DNA of 64,000 nucleotides from Pontibacter sp. HSC-36F09 (GTDB taxonomy: Bacteria > Bacteroidota > Bacteroidia > Cytophagales > Hymenobacteraceae): the NCBI RefSeq assembly GCF_024171605.1, contig NZ_JALKAA010000006.1:176696-240695 (forward strand), given 5' to 3'. Made by a program: the position numbers and the translations under genes. Below are positions 16,645 to 26,264 of this stretch, in pieces; the stretch's first letter is position 1; every line of letters begins with the position of its first letter. The notes beneath the pieces are model-generated. The model worked only from the letters and a program-made list of their open reading frames with translations, ran no database searches and was not told the DNA's origin.

Positions 16645-17343
16645 TTACCTGACAGGTACGCCCACTATCGCAAACTCCTGCACCACCAGGGTATCACCCT
16701 CGCGGAGCAGGGAGACGCCCGTTGGGTCAAACTGGTTGTTGACAACCATGCTGAGCCTTCTGTAATGGCCTTGGTAGCCATAGGCCAAGCGGTGTACGAG
16801 CAGCTCCTCCGCTTTCAAAGAAACAGGCATTTGCACTCTTGTTTTGTAGGTATAGTCATAGCCGTTGTGCTGGTCGGGAGGCACTGGTTGCTTGTCGTAG
16901 ATGAGGGGCTTGAGCTTGCTTAAGCCGGTGAGTAAATTCGCGTAGAACTCGTCGTTGTAGCTATACCCGGACCCGCCTATGAGCTCTTGTTTGGAGGTGA
17001 GCACCACCGCACCGTCCTGCTTATGCACGTCATACCGTGTTACCCTTCCGTTATCCATTTCTGCTTCTGAACCGGACAGGAAAGTGATTTTGGTGACTGT
17101 GGTATCATCGGGCTTAGGGGCTACCTTAAAGGAGAGCGACTGCATCATAAGGGTTAATGCGTGGCCCTTGATCAAAGTCTGGTCTTTCACCTCACCATGG
17201 CGCGTAAACATCCGGACAGGTTTTACCTGGTCCATCCGATTGAGTTTGAAGGTAGCGGGATAATCCATGTCCGGACCATCGGAGTCTTTGCTGCAGGCGC
17301 ACAGCCATACGAGTGCGAAGAGAAGGAGTAAGCGTGTTTTCAT
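16645..17343 (-). CDS. Hypothetical lipoprotein
   Basis: Begins MKTRLLLLFALVWLCACSKDSDG, a clear lipobox (LCAC) with Cys17 as lipidation site and a Ser/Asp/Gly-rich linker, as typical for Bacteroidota surface or periplasmic lipoproteins. The ~210-residue mature part is β-strand rich (VTRYDVHKQDGAVVLTSKQEL, DTLVVQEFAIVG) with no recognised domain. The frame opens at 17403, but the start at 17343 gives the signal peptide. It stands apart from its neighbours by gaps of more than 100 nt. The function is unknown. Confidence 0.75.
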   Translation of the reverse strand: MKTRLLLLFALVWLCACSKDSDGPDMDYPATFKLNRMDQVKPVRMFTRHGEVKDQTLIKGHALTLMMQSLSFKVAPKPDDTTVTKITFLSGSEAEMDNGRVTRYDVHKQDGAVVLTSKQELIGGSGYSYNDEFYANLLTGLSKLKPLIYDKQPVPPDQHNGYDYTYKTRVQMPVSLKAEELLVHRLAYGYQGHYRRLSMVVNNQFDPTGVSLLREGDTLVVQEFAIVGVPVR

Positions 17344-17576
17344 GTGAGCAGGTATAGGGCAGACAAATATATTATTTTCTGAATAAACTATACTGACACC
17401 CAACTATTTATTCATGCTATTGATAGCTACAGTACCCCTGCCGATAACTTTCAGTTCTACGCCTGTTTTAGGTATAGCCCAGCAATTACACTTCTTATTA
17501 CCTGGAATACGTATAGGGCATAGCCGTTTCGATTTGCCTTCGGCTGGCTGTTACGTGTAGGGAGAAAACAGGAAGC

Positions 17577-18368
17577 ATGACAAAAGAATATTTGTACGAA
17601 CACAACAGTATCCTGATTGTGGCGGTGTTGTTTGTGTTGATCCTGCTGGCCCAGGAAGCCGGATATCGCATCGGCCGCCATCACCAGCGCAAAACCGACA
17701 AGGACGTAAAAGCGCAGACCAGCACCATACAGGCCGGCACCCTGGGTTTGCTGGCCCTTATACTTGGTTTTGCCTTTAACATCTCCCTGCAAAGCTACAA
17801 CGCCCGCAGCAAAGCGGTTATCAACGAAGCCAATGCCATTTCCACCGCCCTGATGCGCACGCACCTGCTTCCCAGCCCCTTCGATTCGCTCACCCATCTG
17901 CAGCTGCAACAGTACATTGACCTGCGACTGGCCATCAGCAACACGAACTATGCGATGGTGCAGGAGCAGGAGGCCCTCGCCGACGAGACTGAAGCGTTGC
18001 AACGCAGCATTTGGGATCAGGCTGTCAAGGCGGCGCGCATCGACCCCAAACCAGTGACCACCGGCTACTTTGCCACAGCGCTCAACAATATGGTAGTCGC
18101 CCACAACGAACGAAACGCTTTGCTCTCCATGCATATGCCCGAAGTGATCCTGTACCTGCTGTTTATCGTGTTCATTATGTCGGGGGCCCTGATCGGGTAT
18201 GGCAGCGGACTGGGCCAAAAGCGCACCAACCTGCCATCGGCCTTTCTGAGTCTCATGATCTGCCTGGTAGTATTCATCATCATCGACCTGGACCGGCCTA
18301 TGCGGGGCATCGTAAAAGTAGACCAACGTAGTTTAGAGCGCCTTCAAGCTGACAACGAACACGACTAA
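17577..18368 (+). CDS. DUF4239 (bestrophin-like) membrane protein
   Basis: A 263-residue protein with two N-terminal helices (about 12-30 and 55-72), a ~120-residue soluble helical region, and two C-terminal helices (about 185-205 and 222-240). The ISLQSYNARSKAVINEANAISTALMR segment after helix 2 and IDLDRPMRGIVKV near the C-terminus are the hallmarks of DUF4239, a family distantly likened to bestrophin channels. Activity is not established. It is monocistronic. A 289-codon antisense frame over it is a shadow. Confidence 0.8.
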   Translation: MTKEYLYEHNSILIVAVLFVLILLAQEAGYRIGRHHQRKTDKDVKAQTSTIQAGTLGLLALILGFAFNISLQSYNARSKAVINEANAISTALMRTHLLPSPFDSLTHLQLQQYIDLRLAISNTNYAMVQEQEALADETEALQRSIWDQAVKAARIDPKPVTTGYFATALNNMVVAHNERNALLSMHMPEVILYLLFIVFIMSGALIGYGSGLGQKRTNLPSAFLSLMICLVVFIIIDLDRPMRGIVKVDQRSLERLQADNEHD

Positions 18369-18488
18369 GTAGCCGTTGCCATATCTCCTTTGAGAGGCAA
18401 TAAGTCTGCTGATCGGGCCCACAGGCTGCTTTCTTAAAATAGAACGGAATAACCCGTTGATAGTGAATTAAACTACGTATCTTAGGGT

Positions 18489-18665
18489 ATGTTAGAAAAT
18501 ACATTCCCCATCGGATCTGAAGTGTTCGCCAAAGTGAATCCGGATCTAAAGTTAATTATCAGACAATATTTGAAGCGTATCTACTACTGCACCGTTGCTG
18601 GTAATCCCTTGCAGAGGGACCTAGTGTACTTCGAGCGGGAGTTGATACCGGTAAGAGTTAAATAA
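18489..18665 (+). CDS. Conserved-looking 58-residue protein
   Basis: ATG at 18489 opens a 58-codon frame ending in TAA at 18663-18665. It contains FPIGSEVFAKVNPDLKLIIRQYL, YYC and DLVYFERELIPV. The pattern resembles short SH3-like proteins seen in Cytophagales, by recollection only. A strong terminator begins 7 nt after the stop, and the ATG is 121 nt downstream of the previous gene, both supporting a genuine small gene. The function is unknown. Confidence 0.65.
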   Translation: MLENTFPIGSEVFAKVNPDLKLIIRQYLKRIYYCTVAGNPLQRDLVYFERELIPVRVK

Positions 18666-18671
18666 AAAATC

Positions 18672-18700
18672 AAAGCCCCTGCCAAAAACAGGGGCTTTTT
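18672..18700 (+). terminator. Terminator after the 58-residue ORF
   Basis: AAAGCCCCTG and its complement (18689-18698) form a 10-bp stem with a 7-nt A-rich loop, followed by a T run. Confidence 0.88.
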
Positions 18701-18804
18701 AATGTCTAACAGTTTTTTGGTCAGTCACCAATTGGCAGTAGCCTTTGGTTCTTTCCTGTCTGTAACACGAGCGAAGGGTGACAGATAGCTGCCAGCTATT
18801 AACA

Positions 18805-18838
18805 AGGAAGGCCCGGACTTTCAAGCCCGGGCCTTCCT
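18805..18838 (-). terminator. Terminator downstream of penicillin acylase gene
   Basis: A 12-bp GC-rich stem (18805-18816 with 18827-18838) with a 10-nt loop lies 24 nt after the stop of the minus-strand acylase gene. The following T-tract is short (TTGTT). Confidence 0.7.
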
Positions 18839-18861
18839 GTGCTCTGATACCTTTACGTCGG

Positions 18862-21069
18862 CTATCGGCTCTGCTTCTGCCCCGGCTTATACGTGGCTTT
18901 GGCTCTTTTCTCCACATCTTCGCGGTAGTAGACTACGTCCTTAAACTCAACATCGGCATAGCGCTGGGCTTGGTCGTTGAAGTGCGGTGAGCTGGGGTCT
19001 CCGCTCTGTCCGCCCGCCAGGATGGTCTTAGCCTTTACTTTATCACCAAACTCCACCACGGCCACAAAGCTGTTGCCGGAAGTACCGTACAGACGCTTGG
19101 TGTCGTAGCGGTTGGCGCCATAGGAAGCCAGGGCTCCCCAGTTGCCGGAGGCCATACCTACAGGTATACTTGGTGCCGCATCGTTAAAAGGCTGCTTGAT
19201 GTCGCCGGTAAGGCGCTGGAAACGGTTGATCTCGCCCCAAGGGGTGTTCCATTTCCCAAAGTCCTGCTCCAGTTCAGCGATTGTCTTGCTGAAAATATCC
19301 AGGCGCTCCGCTGCAGGTGCTGTGTTGGCATAATAGTCGAAACGCTCCATGATGTGGCCCTTTGGTGCGCTGCCGTCGCGCAGCAGGTTGGTGGCGTAGA
19401 AATGGGCCAGCGACATCGCCACGGATTCTTTCGACACAGCATAGTCCCAGTTACGCATCACCTCAATGGCGGCCTCCAGTTTCGGGTCGTTTGGCTTTTG
19501 GGCATCATAAGCTTTTACGAGTCCAGGTATAAGCACCTCGAAACCTGGCAGGTATGGGTCGTAGGCCAGGTCGATCAGTTTGTCGAGGGTCAGGTTTTCT
19601 GCTTTTTTCAGCAGGCGAATGGCGTGCACACCCCGGAAGTTTTCAGGCGAAGGCGCCATGTATACCGGGTAATCTTCTTTCTTCGGGCTGTACTCAGCTG
19701 CTGCCGTATAAGGCGTGGAGTTACAATTCTGGATCCAGCCGTTCGGCGGGTTCGTGATGCGAATCGTTTCATCGAGCGAGTGCAGACCGTTCCAATCGGT
19801 TTTCGGGTTGCTGCCATCTACTGGCTTGGAGTAATCGAAAGAGGTGTCGCGCTTCGGGAAGAAGTTGCCGTGGTAGTAGGCGATATTGCCATCTGCATCG
19901 GCATACACGGTGGCGTTAGAGGAGTTGGTGCGCATCTGCATCATCTCGTCGAACTCCTTCAGGTTGCTTTTCTTGGTGCGGGTATAGGACTGGATCAGGG
20001 CGTCAACCGGCTTCCACATCAGGGCAGTAGCCACCCACTTGTCGCCGTTCATGTGCGTGATCGGTCCGTGGTGGGTGCGGTAGGTGGTGAAAGTCTTCTG
20101 CTTCAGTTCGTCTCCGTCTTTGTAGGCCAGGCTTACCTCCTTCGTTTCTACGGGGCGCAGCTCCTCGCCATACCTGTAGAACAGCTTGCCGTCCTGCTTC
20201 ACAATCGTCTCCTCAAACTCATCGATAACATCAGCATAAGCCGAGGTATGCATCCAGCCGGTCTTTTCATTAAAGCCCTGGTAGATGAAAAACTGTCCCC
20301 AGGTAACGGCGCCGTAGGCATTTAGTCCTTCCTCACTCACCGCATGCACCTCGCCCCGGAAAAAGAAAGAGGTATGCGGATTGATCAGCAGCATGGCATC
20401 CCCGGAAGCTGTGTGCTTGCCCGAAATGGCAAAGCCGTTCGAGCCCTTCGGTTCTTCCAGTAAAGCCGGCTGCACCAGGCCATGACCGGCACTGTTCAGG
20501 CCAAGTGATCTGTCTTCTTCATAAAAAGCCTTGATGCCCTTGGTGGAAATGCTCTCGATGTCGCCGCCAATGGAGCCTTCGCTGAAATACATCGGCATCC
20601 AGGGCTCAAAGCGGGTGAGCAGCTTCGGCTTCACTTCCGGATGGGTGTGCAGGTAGTAGTTAATACCATCAGCAAAGGCTTGGCAAAGTTGCTTCAGCCA
20701 TTCCGGACTTCTCTCGTATTCAGCCTCGGCTTCTTCTTCTGTCATGTACAACTTTGCACGCAGGTCGCTGTAAAGTTGCTCCACTCCTTCCACCTCCGCC
20801 AGTCGGCCGGTGGCCCACAGGTAGTTGCGTTCTACGCGATTAAAGTCATCTTCGCACTGGGCGTATAGCAGTCCAAACACAGCATCGGCATCGGTCTTAC
20901 CATAAACGTGCGGCACACCAAAATCATCGCGCATGATGGTGACGCGGGCGGCCTGCTCCTCCCACTTCGCCAGCTCGGTTGCAGTGTCGGTTTTGCCGTT
21001 GGTGGCGCAGGAAGAAAGGTAGATGAATAAAAACAGCAGGAGCAGCTGAGGCCTGAAAAGGTATTTCAT
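18862..21069 (-). CDS. Penicillin acylase family (S45) lipoprotein
   Basis: A ~735-residue Ntn-hydrolase that would hydrolyse amide-linked acyl groups (penicillins, acyl-homoserine lactones or related amides). The N-terminus is a lipoprotein signal with LSSCAT. The α-part has RVTIMRDDFGVPHVYGKTDADAVFGLLYAQCEDDF. Self-cleavage should expose the β-chain nucleophile Ser210 in GSNGFAISG, and further on come NPPNGWIQNCN and AYDPYLPGFE. The frame opens at 21174, but the signal begins at the ATG at 21069. Lipidation predicts periplasmic or surface location. The substrate cannot be told from sequence. Confidence 0.9.
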   Translation of the reverse strand: MKYLFRPQLLLLFLFIYLSSCATNGKTDTATELAKWEEQAARVTIMRDDFGVPHVYGKTDADAVFGLLYAQCEDDFNRVERNYLWATGRLAEVEGVEQLYSDLRAKLYMTEEEAEAEYERSPEWLKQLCQAFADGINYYLHTHPEVKPKLLTRFEPWMPMYFSEGSIGGDIESISTKGIKAFYEEDRSLGLNSAGHGLVQPALLEEPKGSNGFAISGKHTASGDAMLLINPHTSFFFRGEVHAVSEEGLNAYGAVTWGQFFIYQGFNEKTGWMHTSAYADVIDEFEETIVKQDGKLFYRYGEELRPVETKEVSLAYKDGDELKQKTFTTYRTHHGPITHMNGDKWVATALMWKPVDALIQSYTRTKKSNLKEFDEMMQMRTNSSNATVYADADGNIAYYHGNFFPKRDTSFDYSKPVDGSNPKTDWNGLHSLDETIRITNPPNGWIQNCNSTPYTAAAEYSPKKEDYPVYMAPSPENFRGVHAIRLLKKAENLTLDKLIDLAYDPYLPGFEVLIPGLVKAYDAQKPNDPKLEAAIEVMRNWDYAVSKESVAMSLAHFYATNLLRDGSAPKGHIMERFDYYANTAPAAERLDIFSKTIAELEQDFGKWNTPWGEINRFQRLTGDIKQPFNDAAPSIPVGMASGNWGALASYGANRYDTKRLYGTSGNSFVAVVEFGDKVKAKTILAGGQSGDPSSPHFNDQAQRYADVEFKDVVYYREDVEKRAKATYKPGQKQSR

Positions 21070-21329
21070 GGTTTTGAGGTAGATAAGCTTATAAACGATC
21101 AACCAATTTAAGCATAATTCTGAAAAACGCAGAAATGATAAAGTACAGGCGCACGCTATACCTGAGGCAGTCATCCAAAGCTTAAGGTATAGCGACCCGC
21201 TCCAAGAGCTCTTTCAGATTTCAAATCCGGAACAGCAATAAATGGCAAATGTGAAAAAGCAAAGGCAGCTATACCTACTACAATTTCAAAAGCAGGACTA
21301 CAGCCTATACATTCACAACAGCTACAACA

Positions 21330-23078
21330 TCAAATTCTGGCCTGGTAGGTATAGAGTTGATAGTACCGTCCCTGCTTCTCCAGCAATTCTTCATGGCGGC
21401 CCTGCTCTGCGATGCGGCCTTGTTCGATCACCAGAATCTGGTCAGCCTGCCGAATGGTGCTGAGGCGGTGGGCGATCACGAAGGTGGTGCGACCCTGCAT
21501 CAAGGTCTTAAGGCTGGCCTGTATCAAACTCTCACTTTCAGTGTCGAGGTTGGAAGTGGCTTCGTCCAGGATGAGGATGCGCGGATCGGCCAGGATAGCC
21601 CGTGCTATCGCAATGCGCTGTCGCTGTCCACCTGAGAGCTTTACGCCTCGCTCCCCGATCAGCGTATCCAGGCCTTCCGGGAAACGGTCGGTGAATTCCT
21701 GCACATGGGCGGCGTGTACCGCCTGCATCAGTTGTTCCTCCGTGGCATTAGGACGCGGGAAAAGGATGTTCTGCCGGATGCTGCCTTCAAACAGAAAATC
21801 GTCTTGCAGCACCACGCCCAGCTGACTGCGATAGCTTTGCAAACTGATGCTTTGCAGGTCATGACCGTCTACGGTAATCGTGCCATTATCAGGATTCAGA
21901 AACGAAGCAGCCAGCCCCGCAATGGTCGTTTTACCGGAGCCCGAAGTACCTACCAGTGCCGTGACAGAACCCGCAGGTGCCCGAAAACTGATCTCCTTCA
22001 CCACATCTTTGCCGGTTTCATAAGCAAAAGCCACGTGGTCGAACACGATGTCACCGTGAATCTGCTCAAGCTTCAGCGTACGGGTTCCGTGCGCATCTTC
22101 CAGCGGTGTGTTCAGAATTTCCTGGGTGCGGTCGAGGCCGGCGAAGGCTTCCGTGAACTGGCTTCCGATATTGCTCATTTGCAGGATCGGGGCGATCATA
22201 AAACCCAGGTATAGCGTGAAGGCCAGAAAGTCACCAAAGGTCATTTCGCCTTTCATGATCAGGTAGCCGCCAATGCCCATGATGCCTGCCGAGGCAAAAC
22301 CCAACAGCAAAGTAGCGGCAGAGGTTACCATACTGGTTGTGGTCAGACTCTGTTTTACATTCAGGAAAAGTCGTGTCACGCCATCTTCAAACGTCTTGAT
22401 CTCCTGCGCCTCCGCATTAAAACCCTTTATCACACGCACACCGCCCAGCGTCTCGGTCAGGCGACCGGTCACTTCGGCATTGATCACGCCACGCTCCCGG
22501 AAGATGGGCCTGATCTTACCAAATGCCTTGAGGGAGATCACCCCAAAAATGGCCACGGGAATGAGCGCAAAACCTGTCATGAGCGGACTGATGTAAATGA
22601 GCAGCACGAGACAGATGAGCGAGGTCAGAACACCGCCTATCATCTGTGCAAAGCCAGTGCCCACAAGGTTTCGCACCCCTTCCACATCGGTCATAATGCG
22701 CGAAACGAGTTCGCCGGTTTTGGTATTGTCGAAAAAGCGGATGGGCAACTGCATGATGTGGCGCTGCACTTTGGCGCGTAGTTGCGATATGAGGTGCTGG
22801 GCCTCCACACTCAGTATCTGGGTGAGCGCAAAAGAAGTAACCGACTGAATGACAATGGCTACCAGCACGGCCCCGATCAGCCACTTGAGCATGTTGCTGT
22901 CACCGGTCGGGATCACATCATCGATAAGAAACTTACTGGCACCCGGCAGCACCAGACCAGCCAGGCGACTGATAACGATCAGCACCAACCCGACAGCGAG
23001 ATATTTCCGCCGCGGCCAGATGATGGTCCTGAATACTTCTGCAATCGTAACGTTCTGTAGTTTTTTTGATTTTGGCAT
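21330..23078 (-). CDS. ABC exporter, fused permease-ATPase (MsbA/BmrA type)
   Basis: A 582-residue half-transporter. Residues 15-300 hold the six-helix ABC_membrane domain. Residues 340-575 hold the nucleotide-binding domain with Walker A GTSGSGKTT, Q-loop VLQDDFLFEG, signature LSGGQRQRIAIARA, Walker B ILILDEATS and the H-loop IAHRLST. It should act as a homodimer exporting lipid or drug from the inner membrane. It is transcribed alone. The substrate is uncertain. Confidence 0.93.
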   Translation of the reverse strand: MPKSKKLQNVTIAEVFRTIIWPRRKYLAVGLVLIVISRLAGLVLPGASKFLIDDVIPTGDSNMLKWLIGAVLVAIVIQSVTSFALTQILSVEAQHLISQLRAKVQRHIMQLPIRFFDNTKTGELVSRIMTDVEGVRNLVGTGFAQMIGGVLTSLICLVLLIYISPLMTGFALIPVAIFGVISLKAFGKIRPIFRERGVINAEVTGRLTETLGGVRVIKGFNAEAQEIKTFEDGVTRLFLNVKQSLTTTSMVTSAATLLLGFASAGIMGIGGYLIMKGEMTFGDFLAFTLYLGFMIAPILQMSNIGSQFTEAFAGLDRTQEILNTPLEDAHGTRTLKLEQIHGDIVFDHVAFAYETGKDVVKEISFRAPAGSVTALVGTSGSGKTTIAGLAASFLNPDNGTITVDGHDLQSISLQSYRSQLGVVLQDDFLFEGSIRQNILFPRPNATEEQLMQAVHAAHVQEFTDRFPEGLDTLIGERGVKLSGGQRQRIAIARAILADPRILILDEATSNLDTESESLIQASLKTLMQGRTTFVIAHRLSTIRQADQILVIEQGRIAEQGRHEELLEKQGRYYQLYTYQARI

Positions 23079-23098
23079 GGGGGTGAAGATACGACAAA

Positions 23099-23136
23099 AA
23101 AATGCTCACGACAGGTATACCTGCTGTGAGCATTTT
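23099..23136 (-). terminator. Terminator containing the palindromic motif AGGTATACCT
   Basis: Stem AAAATGCTCAC (23099-23109) pairs with 23126-23136 and the inner part ACAGGTATACCTG is itself a palindrome. A and T runs flank it on both sides. It lies 23 nt downstream of the 23159-23776 gene (minus strand). Confidence 0.82.
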
Positions 23137-23158
23137 AAAAAAATTGACGTGCTATACC

Positions 23159-23776
23159 TTAAGAAGAGATGCTGCGTCGCCAGTTATTCCACTGCTGGAG
23201 CTGGGTCGGGTTCAGCGCCGTCTCAATGTCCTGCATCAGGCGGGTGCGGTGCTGGCGCAGCACCTGCATATGCGGTTGTTTCTTTTCATCTTCTCTGAGT
23301 TCTCTCGTCACACGATCGAGAAGGGTGACCAGATTCTCGTCCAGTTGCGCTTTTGTGATCTGCTTTTCGTTGTAGGCATTCATGTAAGTGTCGCGCTCGG
23401 CGTTGGCCCGCATCAGAATCTGTTGGTGAATCATGCTGATGCTGCCACGGACGGTCACCGTAGACTGCTGGTGATCGCGTGCGAAATCCCGAATCGTGGC
23501 GGCCTGGTTGGTCTGCAGGCCCAGCGTAGGCAGGATGTAAGAAAGCGTTTGTCGGTCAGTTTTGGATGTGGCCACGGTATAGATGTTGAACGCTTTATCA
23601 TTGCATCCATCGCGTAGCTGCGGTTTTGCCAGCGCATCCAGGTCATCGAGCAAAAACTCGGAAGATGAGAACGAGAGATCAACAGCAGGATCAGCGCCGT
23701 CTTTTTCCTCGCAGGCCGACAGGCTCAGGAAGAAAATGAAGGCCATTAGCCCCCAGATGCGTAAATTTATTTTCAT
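23159..23776 (-). CDS. Hypothetical lipoprotein, possibly Spy/CpxP-like
   Basis: A 205-residue protein with a lipoprotein signal (MKINLRIWGLMAFIFFLSLSAC, Cys near 22). The mature part is α-helical. The tail includes HMQVLRQHRTRLMQDIETALNPTQLQQWNNW, similar in design to LTxxQ repeats of Spy/CpxP periplasmic chaperones. That comparison is tentative. It is followed by a strong terminator. Function unknown. Confidence 0.7.
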   Translation of the reverse strand: MKINLRIWGLMAFIFFLSLSACEEKDGADPAVDLSFSSSEFLLDDLDALAKPQLRDGCNDKAFNIYTVATSKTDRQTLSYILPTLGLQTNQAATIRDFARDHQQSTVTVRGSISMIHQQILMRANAERDTYMNAYNEKQITKAQLDENLVTLLDRVTRELREDEKKQPHMQVLRQHRTRLMQDIETALNPTQLQQWNNWRRSISS

Positions 23777-24104
23777 AGCTAAGTATTTTAAAATAAGTAA
23801 CTTATATATACGAAGCCAGCATTAAAAGGAAGACACTTTTGCTTGGGAAGCAAGTGCGTTCACCATGTTTAACAGCCCTTATCAGAAACCTTCCCGAAAC
23901 TCCCGCAGGTGGGCATAACAAACCGGACTACTATAATCGTCTGTTTGGTTTTCTGAGAAATGATTGCGAATGCCAGCAGGGGAAGACCGGAGGTATAAGC
24001 GCACCAACTGCGCGGGCTCCTGCATACACGTGCAACTATTTGTCAGAGGCTTATTTGAGCGCTTCGGTCCGGTATTCATTTTTCTGGGCATAGGCAGATA
24101 CGGT
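23777..24104. other. Intergenic region, nothing convincing
   Basis: A 328-nt gap between two minus-strand genes. It holds one AGGTATA motif at about 23990 but no hairpin terminator and no credible gene; the 84-codon plus frame at 23839 has no family features. It presumably includes the promoter of the 23159-23776 gene at its left end. Confidence 0.5.
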
Positions 24105-25556
24105 TTACTTTTGAGCAGAAGATTGGCGTTGGGGCTGTATGAGATTTTCTAAGGTATAGCGCAGCACTTCGTCTTCCTCGTCAAGCAAGTGGTCGCGCAC
24201 CAGGTGGTCAGGTATAAGCCCGGCCAGTTTCTCATCGCCGTTCGGACGCACAATGTAGCCTTTGGGCACTTTCAATTCTACGCTCGTGCGGGGCAGCTGA
24301 AAACTGAACTGTGCGGCATACAGAGTAGGTGTATCGCCTGTCTCCTCTCCCACGATCTCTCCAAAACCATAGTCCTGGATCAGGGCGCCGCTCACGGCAG
24401 CCATGGAGTAAGACTGTCGGTTGACGAGCACGTATACCTTGCCCTTAAAACGCCGGTCCTCCGGCATGGGCTGCTGCATGGTTTGCGCGTAGGCGAAGGT
24501 GGTGCCATCCGGGTTTTCCAGTATCTGGCGGGTGTATTCGTCAGGTATAGCATCGGGGTACTCCTTTCGGGTTTGCTTCTTGAGCACCTCACTTGTTTTT
24601 ACGGTGAAGTCAGAAAACCAACGGAAAGGCTTGTCTGCAAAATAGGCGATCAGGTAGTCGCTGAAGGTGTTGTGCCCGCCGGCATTGTTGCGCAGGTCCA
24701 ATATCAGGTAACGGGCCTGACGGGTGTTAATGTCTGCAAATGCACTGTCTACAAAAGCTTTGAACTGCGCCTCTCCGTCTGGCTCCGGCGAACTAAAGGG
24801 ACCGGGATGCAGGTAAGCAACATCTTCTTTACACTTGAAAGTACGCTCGCTTTTGAGGATCTCCCCTCCCCGACTTGCTTCATATCCCATCACGGTCATG
24901 GCGTCGAGGGTATGGGTGCTGCGCTTGCCACTTGCCTGTTTTACTTTCACTTTGAATTTTTCCTGCTGCCCGAACACGGCCCAATAGTAGCGGGGAAAAG
25001 ACCAGAACTCAAGTTTAGCATCTTTGAAATAAGGGCGCTCTGCCGACAGGTATGGATGGATAGCGGCCTGTATTTTTTTGATGGGTTTGCCATTGAGTTG
25101 CAGCAGCTGGTCACCTGCTTTAATGCTGAAATCCGGCACATAACTTTTGCGCACAAAAGCCTTGCCGTCTTCAAAGGCCAGCTCGAGCGGAAACACGGTG
25201 CCGCCCTGTGTCGCGTAGGCAATGTAAGAACCCGCCGGGAAATCCACTTCGCAGTGCCCCACATTACCGATCGCCAGCAGCCGCTGCATGAGCATGGTCG
25301 TTTCGAGCATGCTCAGCGAGTCTTTCCGGATCGAGTTCAGCAGGTCGTTGTAGGCCGCATCGTAGTCGCGCTTGCTCACATAGGCGAACAGGTTGAAATG
25401 CGCTTTCTGCAGTGTTTCGTAGGCATAAACCATATCAGCTTTCACATCCGTGGCAGCAAATTTGATCGGCTTGTGCTGCGCGGCTACGAGTCCAGGCGTT
25501 GCCAGGAACAAGAATAAGAGTAGATGAAACGGTTTTAGAGACAAGTCGCTTTTCAT
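24105..25556 (-). CDS. S41-family (C-terminal processing) peptidase
   Basis: A 483-residue protein with a signal peptide (FHLLLFLFLATPGLVAAQ). A PDZ-like segment lies near 140-165 (GDQLLQLNGKPIKKI), and the S41 catalytic core has YLILDLRNNAGGH and VYVLVNRQSYSMAAVSGALIQDYGFGEIVGEETGD with nucleophile Ser384. It is a predicted periplasmic or exported serine protease. Its start is 43 nt from the stop of the small membrane protein gene on the same strand, so the two may be co-transcribed. The substrate is unknown. Confidence 0.88.
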   Translation of the reverse strand: MKSDLSLKPFHLLLFLFLATPGLVAAQHKPIKFAATDVKADMVYAYETLQKAHFNLFAYVSKRDYDAAYNDLLNSIRKDSLSMLETTMLMQRLLAIGNVGHCEVDFPAGSYIAYATQGGTVFPLELAFEDGKAFVRKSYVPDFSIKAGDQLLQLNGKPIKKIQAAIHPYLSAERPYFKDAKLEFWSFPRYYWAVFGQQEKFKVKVKQASGKRSTHTLDAMTVMGYEASRGGEILKSERTFKCKEDVAYLHPGPFSSPEPDGEAQFKAFVDSAFADINTRQARYLILDLRNNAGGHNTFSDYLIAYFADKPFRWFSDFTVKTSEVLKKQTRKEYPDAIPDEYTRQILENPDGTTFAYAQTMQQPMPEDRRFKGKVYVLVNRQSYSMAAVSGALIQDYGFGEIVGEETGDTPTLYAAQFSFQLPRTSVELKVPKGYIVRPNGDEKLAGLIPDHLVRDHLLDEEDEVLRYTLENLIQPQRQSSAQK

Positions 25557-25599
25557 GCTGTCGCTTTTCAGGGTTTGTACGCTGCCATTTGCTCCAGGC

Positions 25600-25968
25600 T
25601 TACGTCAGCACCAAACGGTATAACAAGATAAGCACACTGACGAAAACAATCGTGGTATAGATCTCTTTATTATACCTGGCCAGCCAGTTAGGCAGAAAAA
25701 TATCGAAATTATCGCGGGTAGAATCTGAGTAGCGCCGGGCCACCACCGTGATCGGGCACATTTTATTGAACACCAGCAGCACCAGTCCTTCCAGCATAAT
25801 CAGGCCCAAACAGATCCAAACCCAATGATCGATCCGGTTAGTGAGCACGGCATAGAGTAGGTAAAAGATCACCACATTGTAAAACACCCACACCACCGTA
25901 TGCACCACTTTGATGAGCAGTAATTTCCGCTTCTGAAGTAGTTGCTCATTTTCCTGGCGCTGTTCCAT
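25600..25968 (-). CDS. Small membrane protein, possibly DUF2784-like
   Basis: About 122 residues with three hydrophobic helices (about 17-45, 48-67 and 98-118). A NKMCPITVVARRYSDSTRDNFDIFLPNWLARYNKEIY loop separates helices 2 and 3; the CP dipeptide and arrangement recall DUF2784 proteins, with low certainty. The frame begins with GTG at 25974, but the ATG at 25968 is the likelier start. It lies directly upstream of the S41 peptidase gene. Function unknown. Confidence 0.65.
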   Translation of the reverse strand: MEQRQENEQLLQKRKLLLIKVVHTVVWVFYNVVIFYLLYAVLTNRIDHWVWICLGLIMLEGLVLLVFNKMCPITVVARRYSDSTRDNFDIFLPNWLARYNKEIYTTIVFVSVLILLYRLVLT

Positions 25969-26264
25969 CTTCACTTACCTTTTTTTAATTTTACGAGCAC
26001 GAGCCCTGTGTGGAACAAAGGACCGTTGCCTATACCTTCCTTCCCTTACTGCGTATAGTTTTTTATATTTCATCCTCAAAGGCATCGACTATGCGCATGA
26101 GTACTTCCTTACTGCAACTCTATTTTTGATCGGCCGCTTCGGTAGCGCCAAAGCCGGGCACATGTTGTGCGTCGGCTGTATCACTGTGCCCTATACCTTC
26201 GCTCCATTTCCCAACCAGGTATAGGTGCCTTTATTTACAATTTATACCGAGATAGATCAACATC

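Noticed and set aside
17457..18326. 289-codon minus-strand frame
   Set aside because: Antisense to the DUF4239 membrane gene; Gln/His/Gly-rich low-quality peptide typical of shadow frames.
19354..20325. 323-codon plus-strand frame
   Set aside because: It lies wholly antisense to the well-supported penicillin acylase gene and shows no domain; it is a shadow of GC-rich codon structure.
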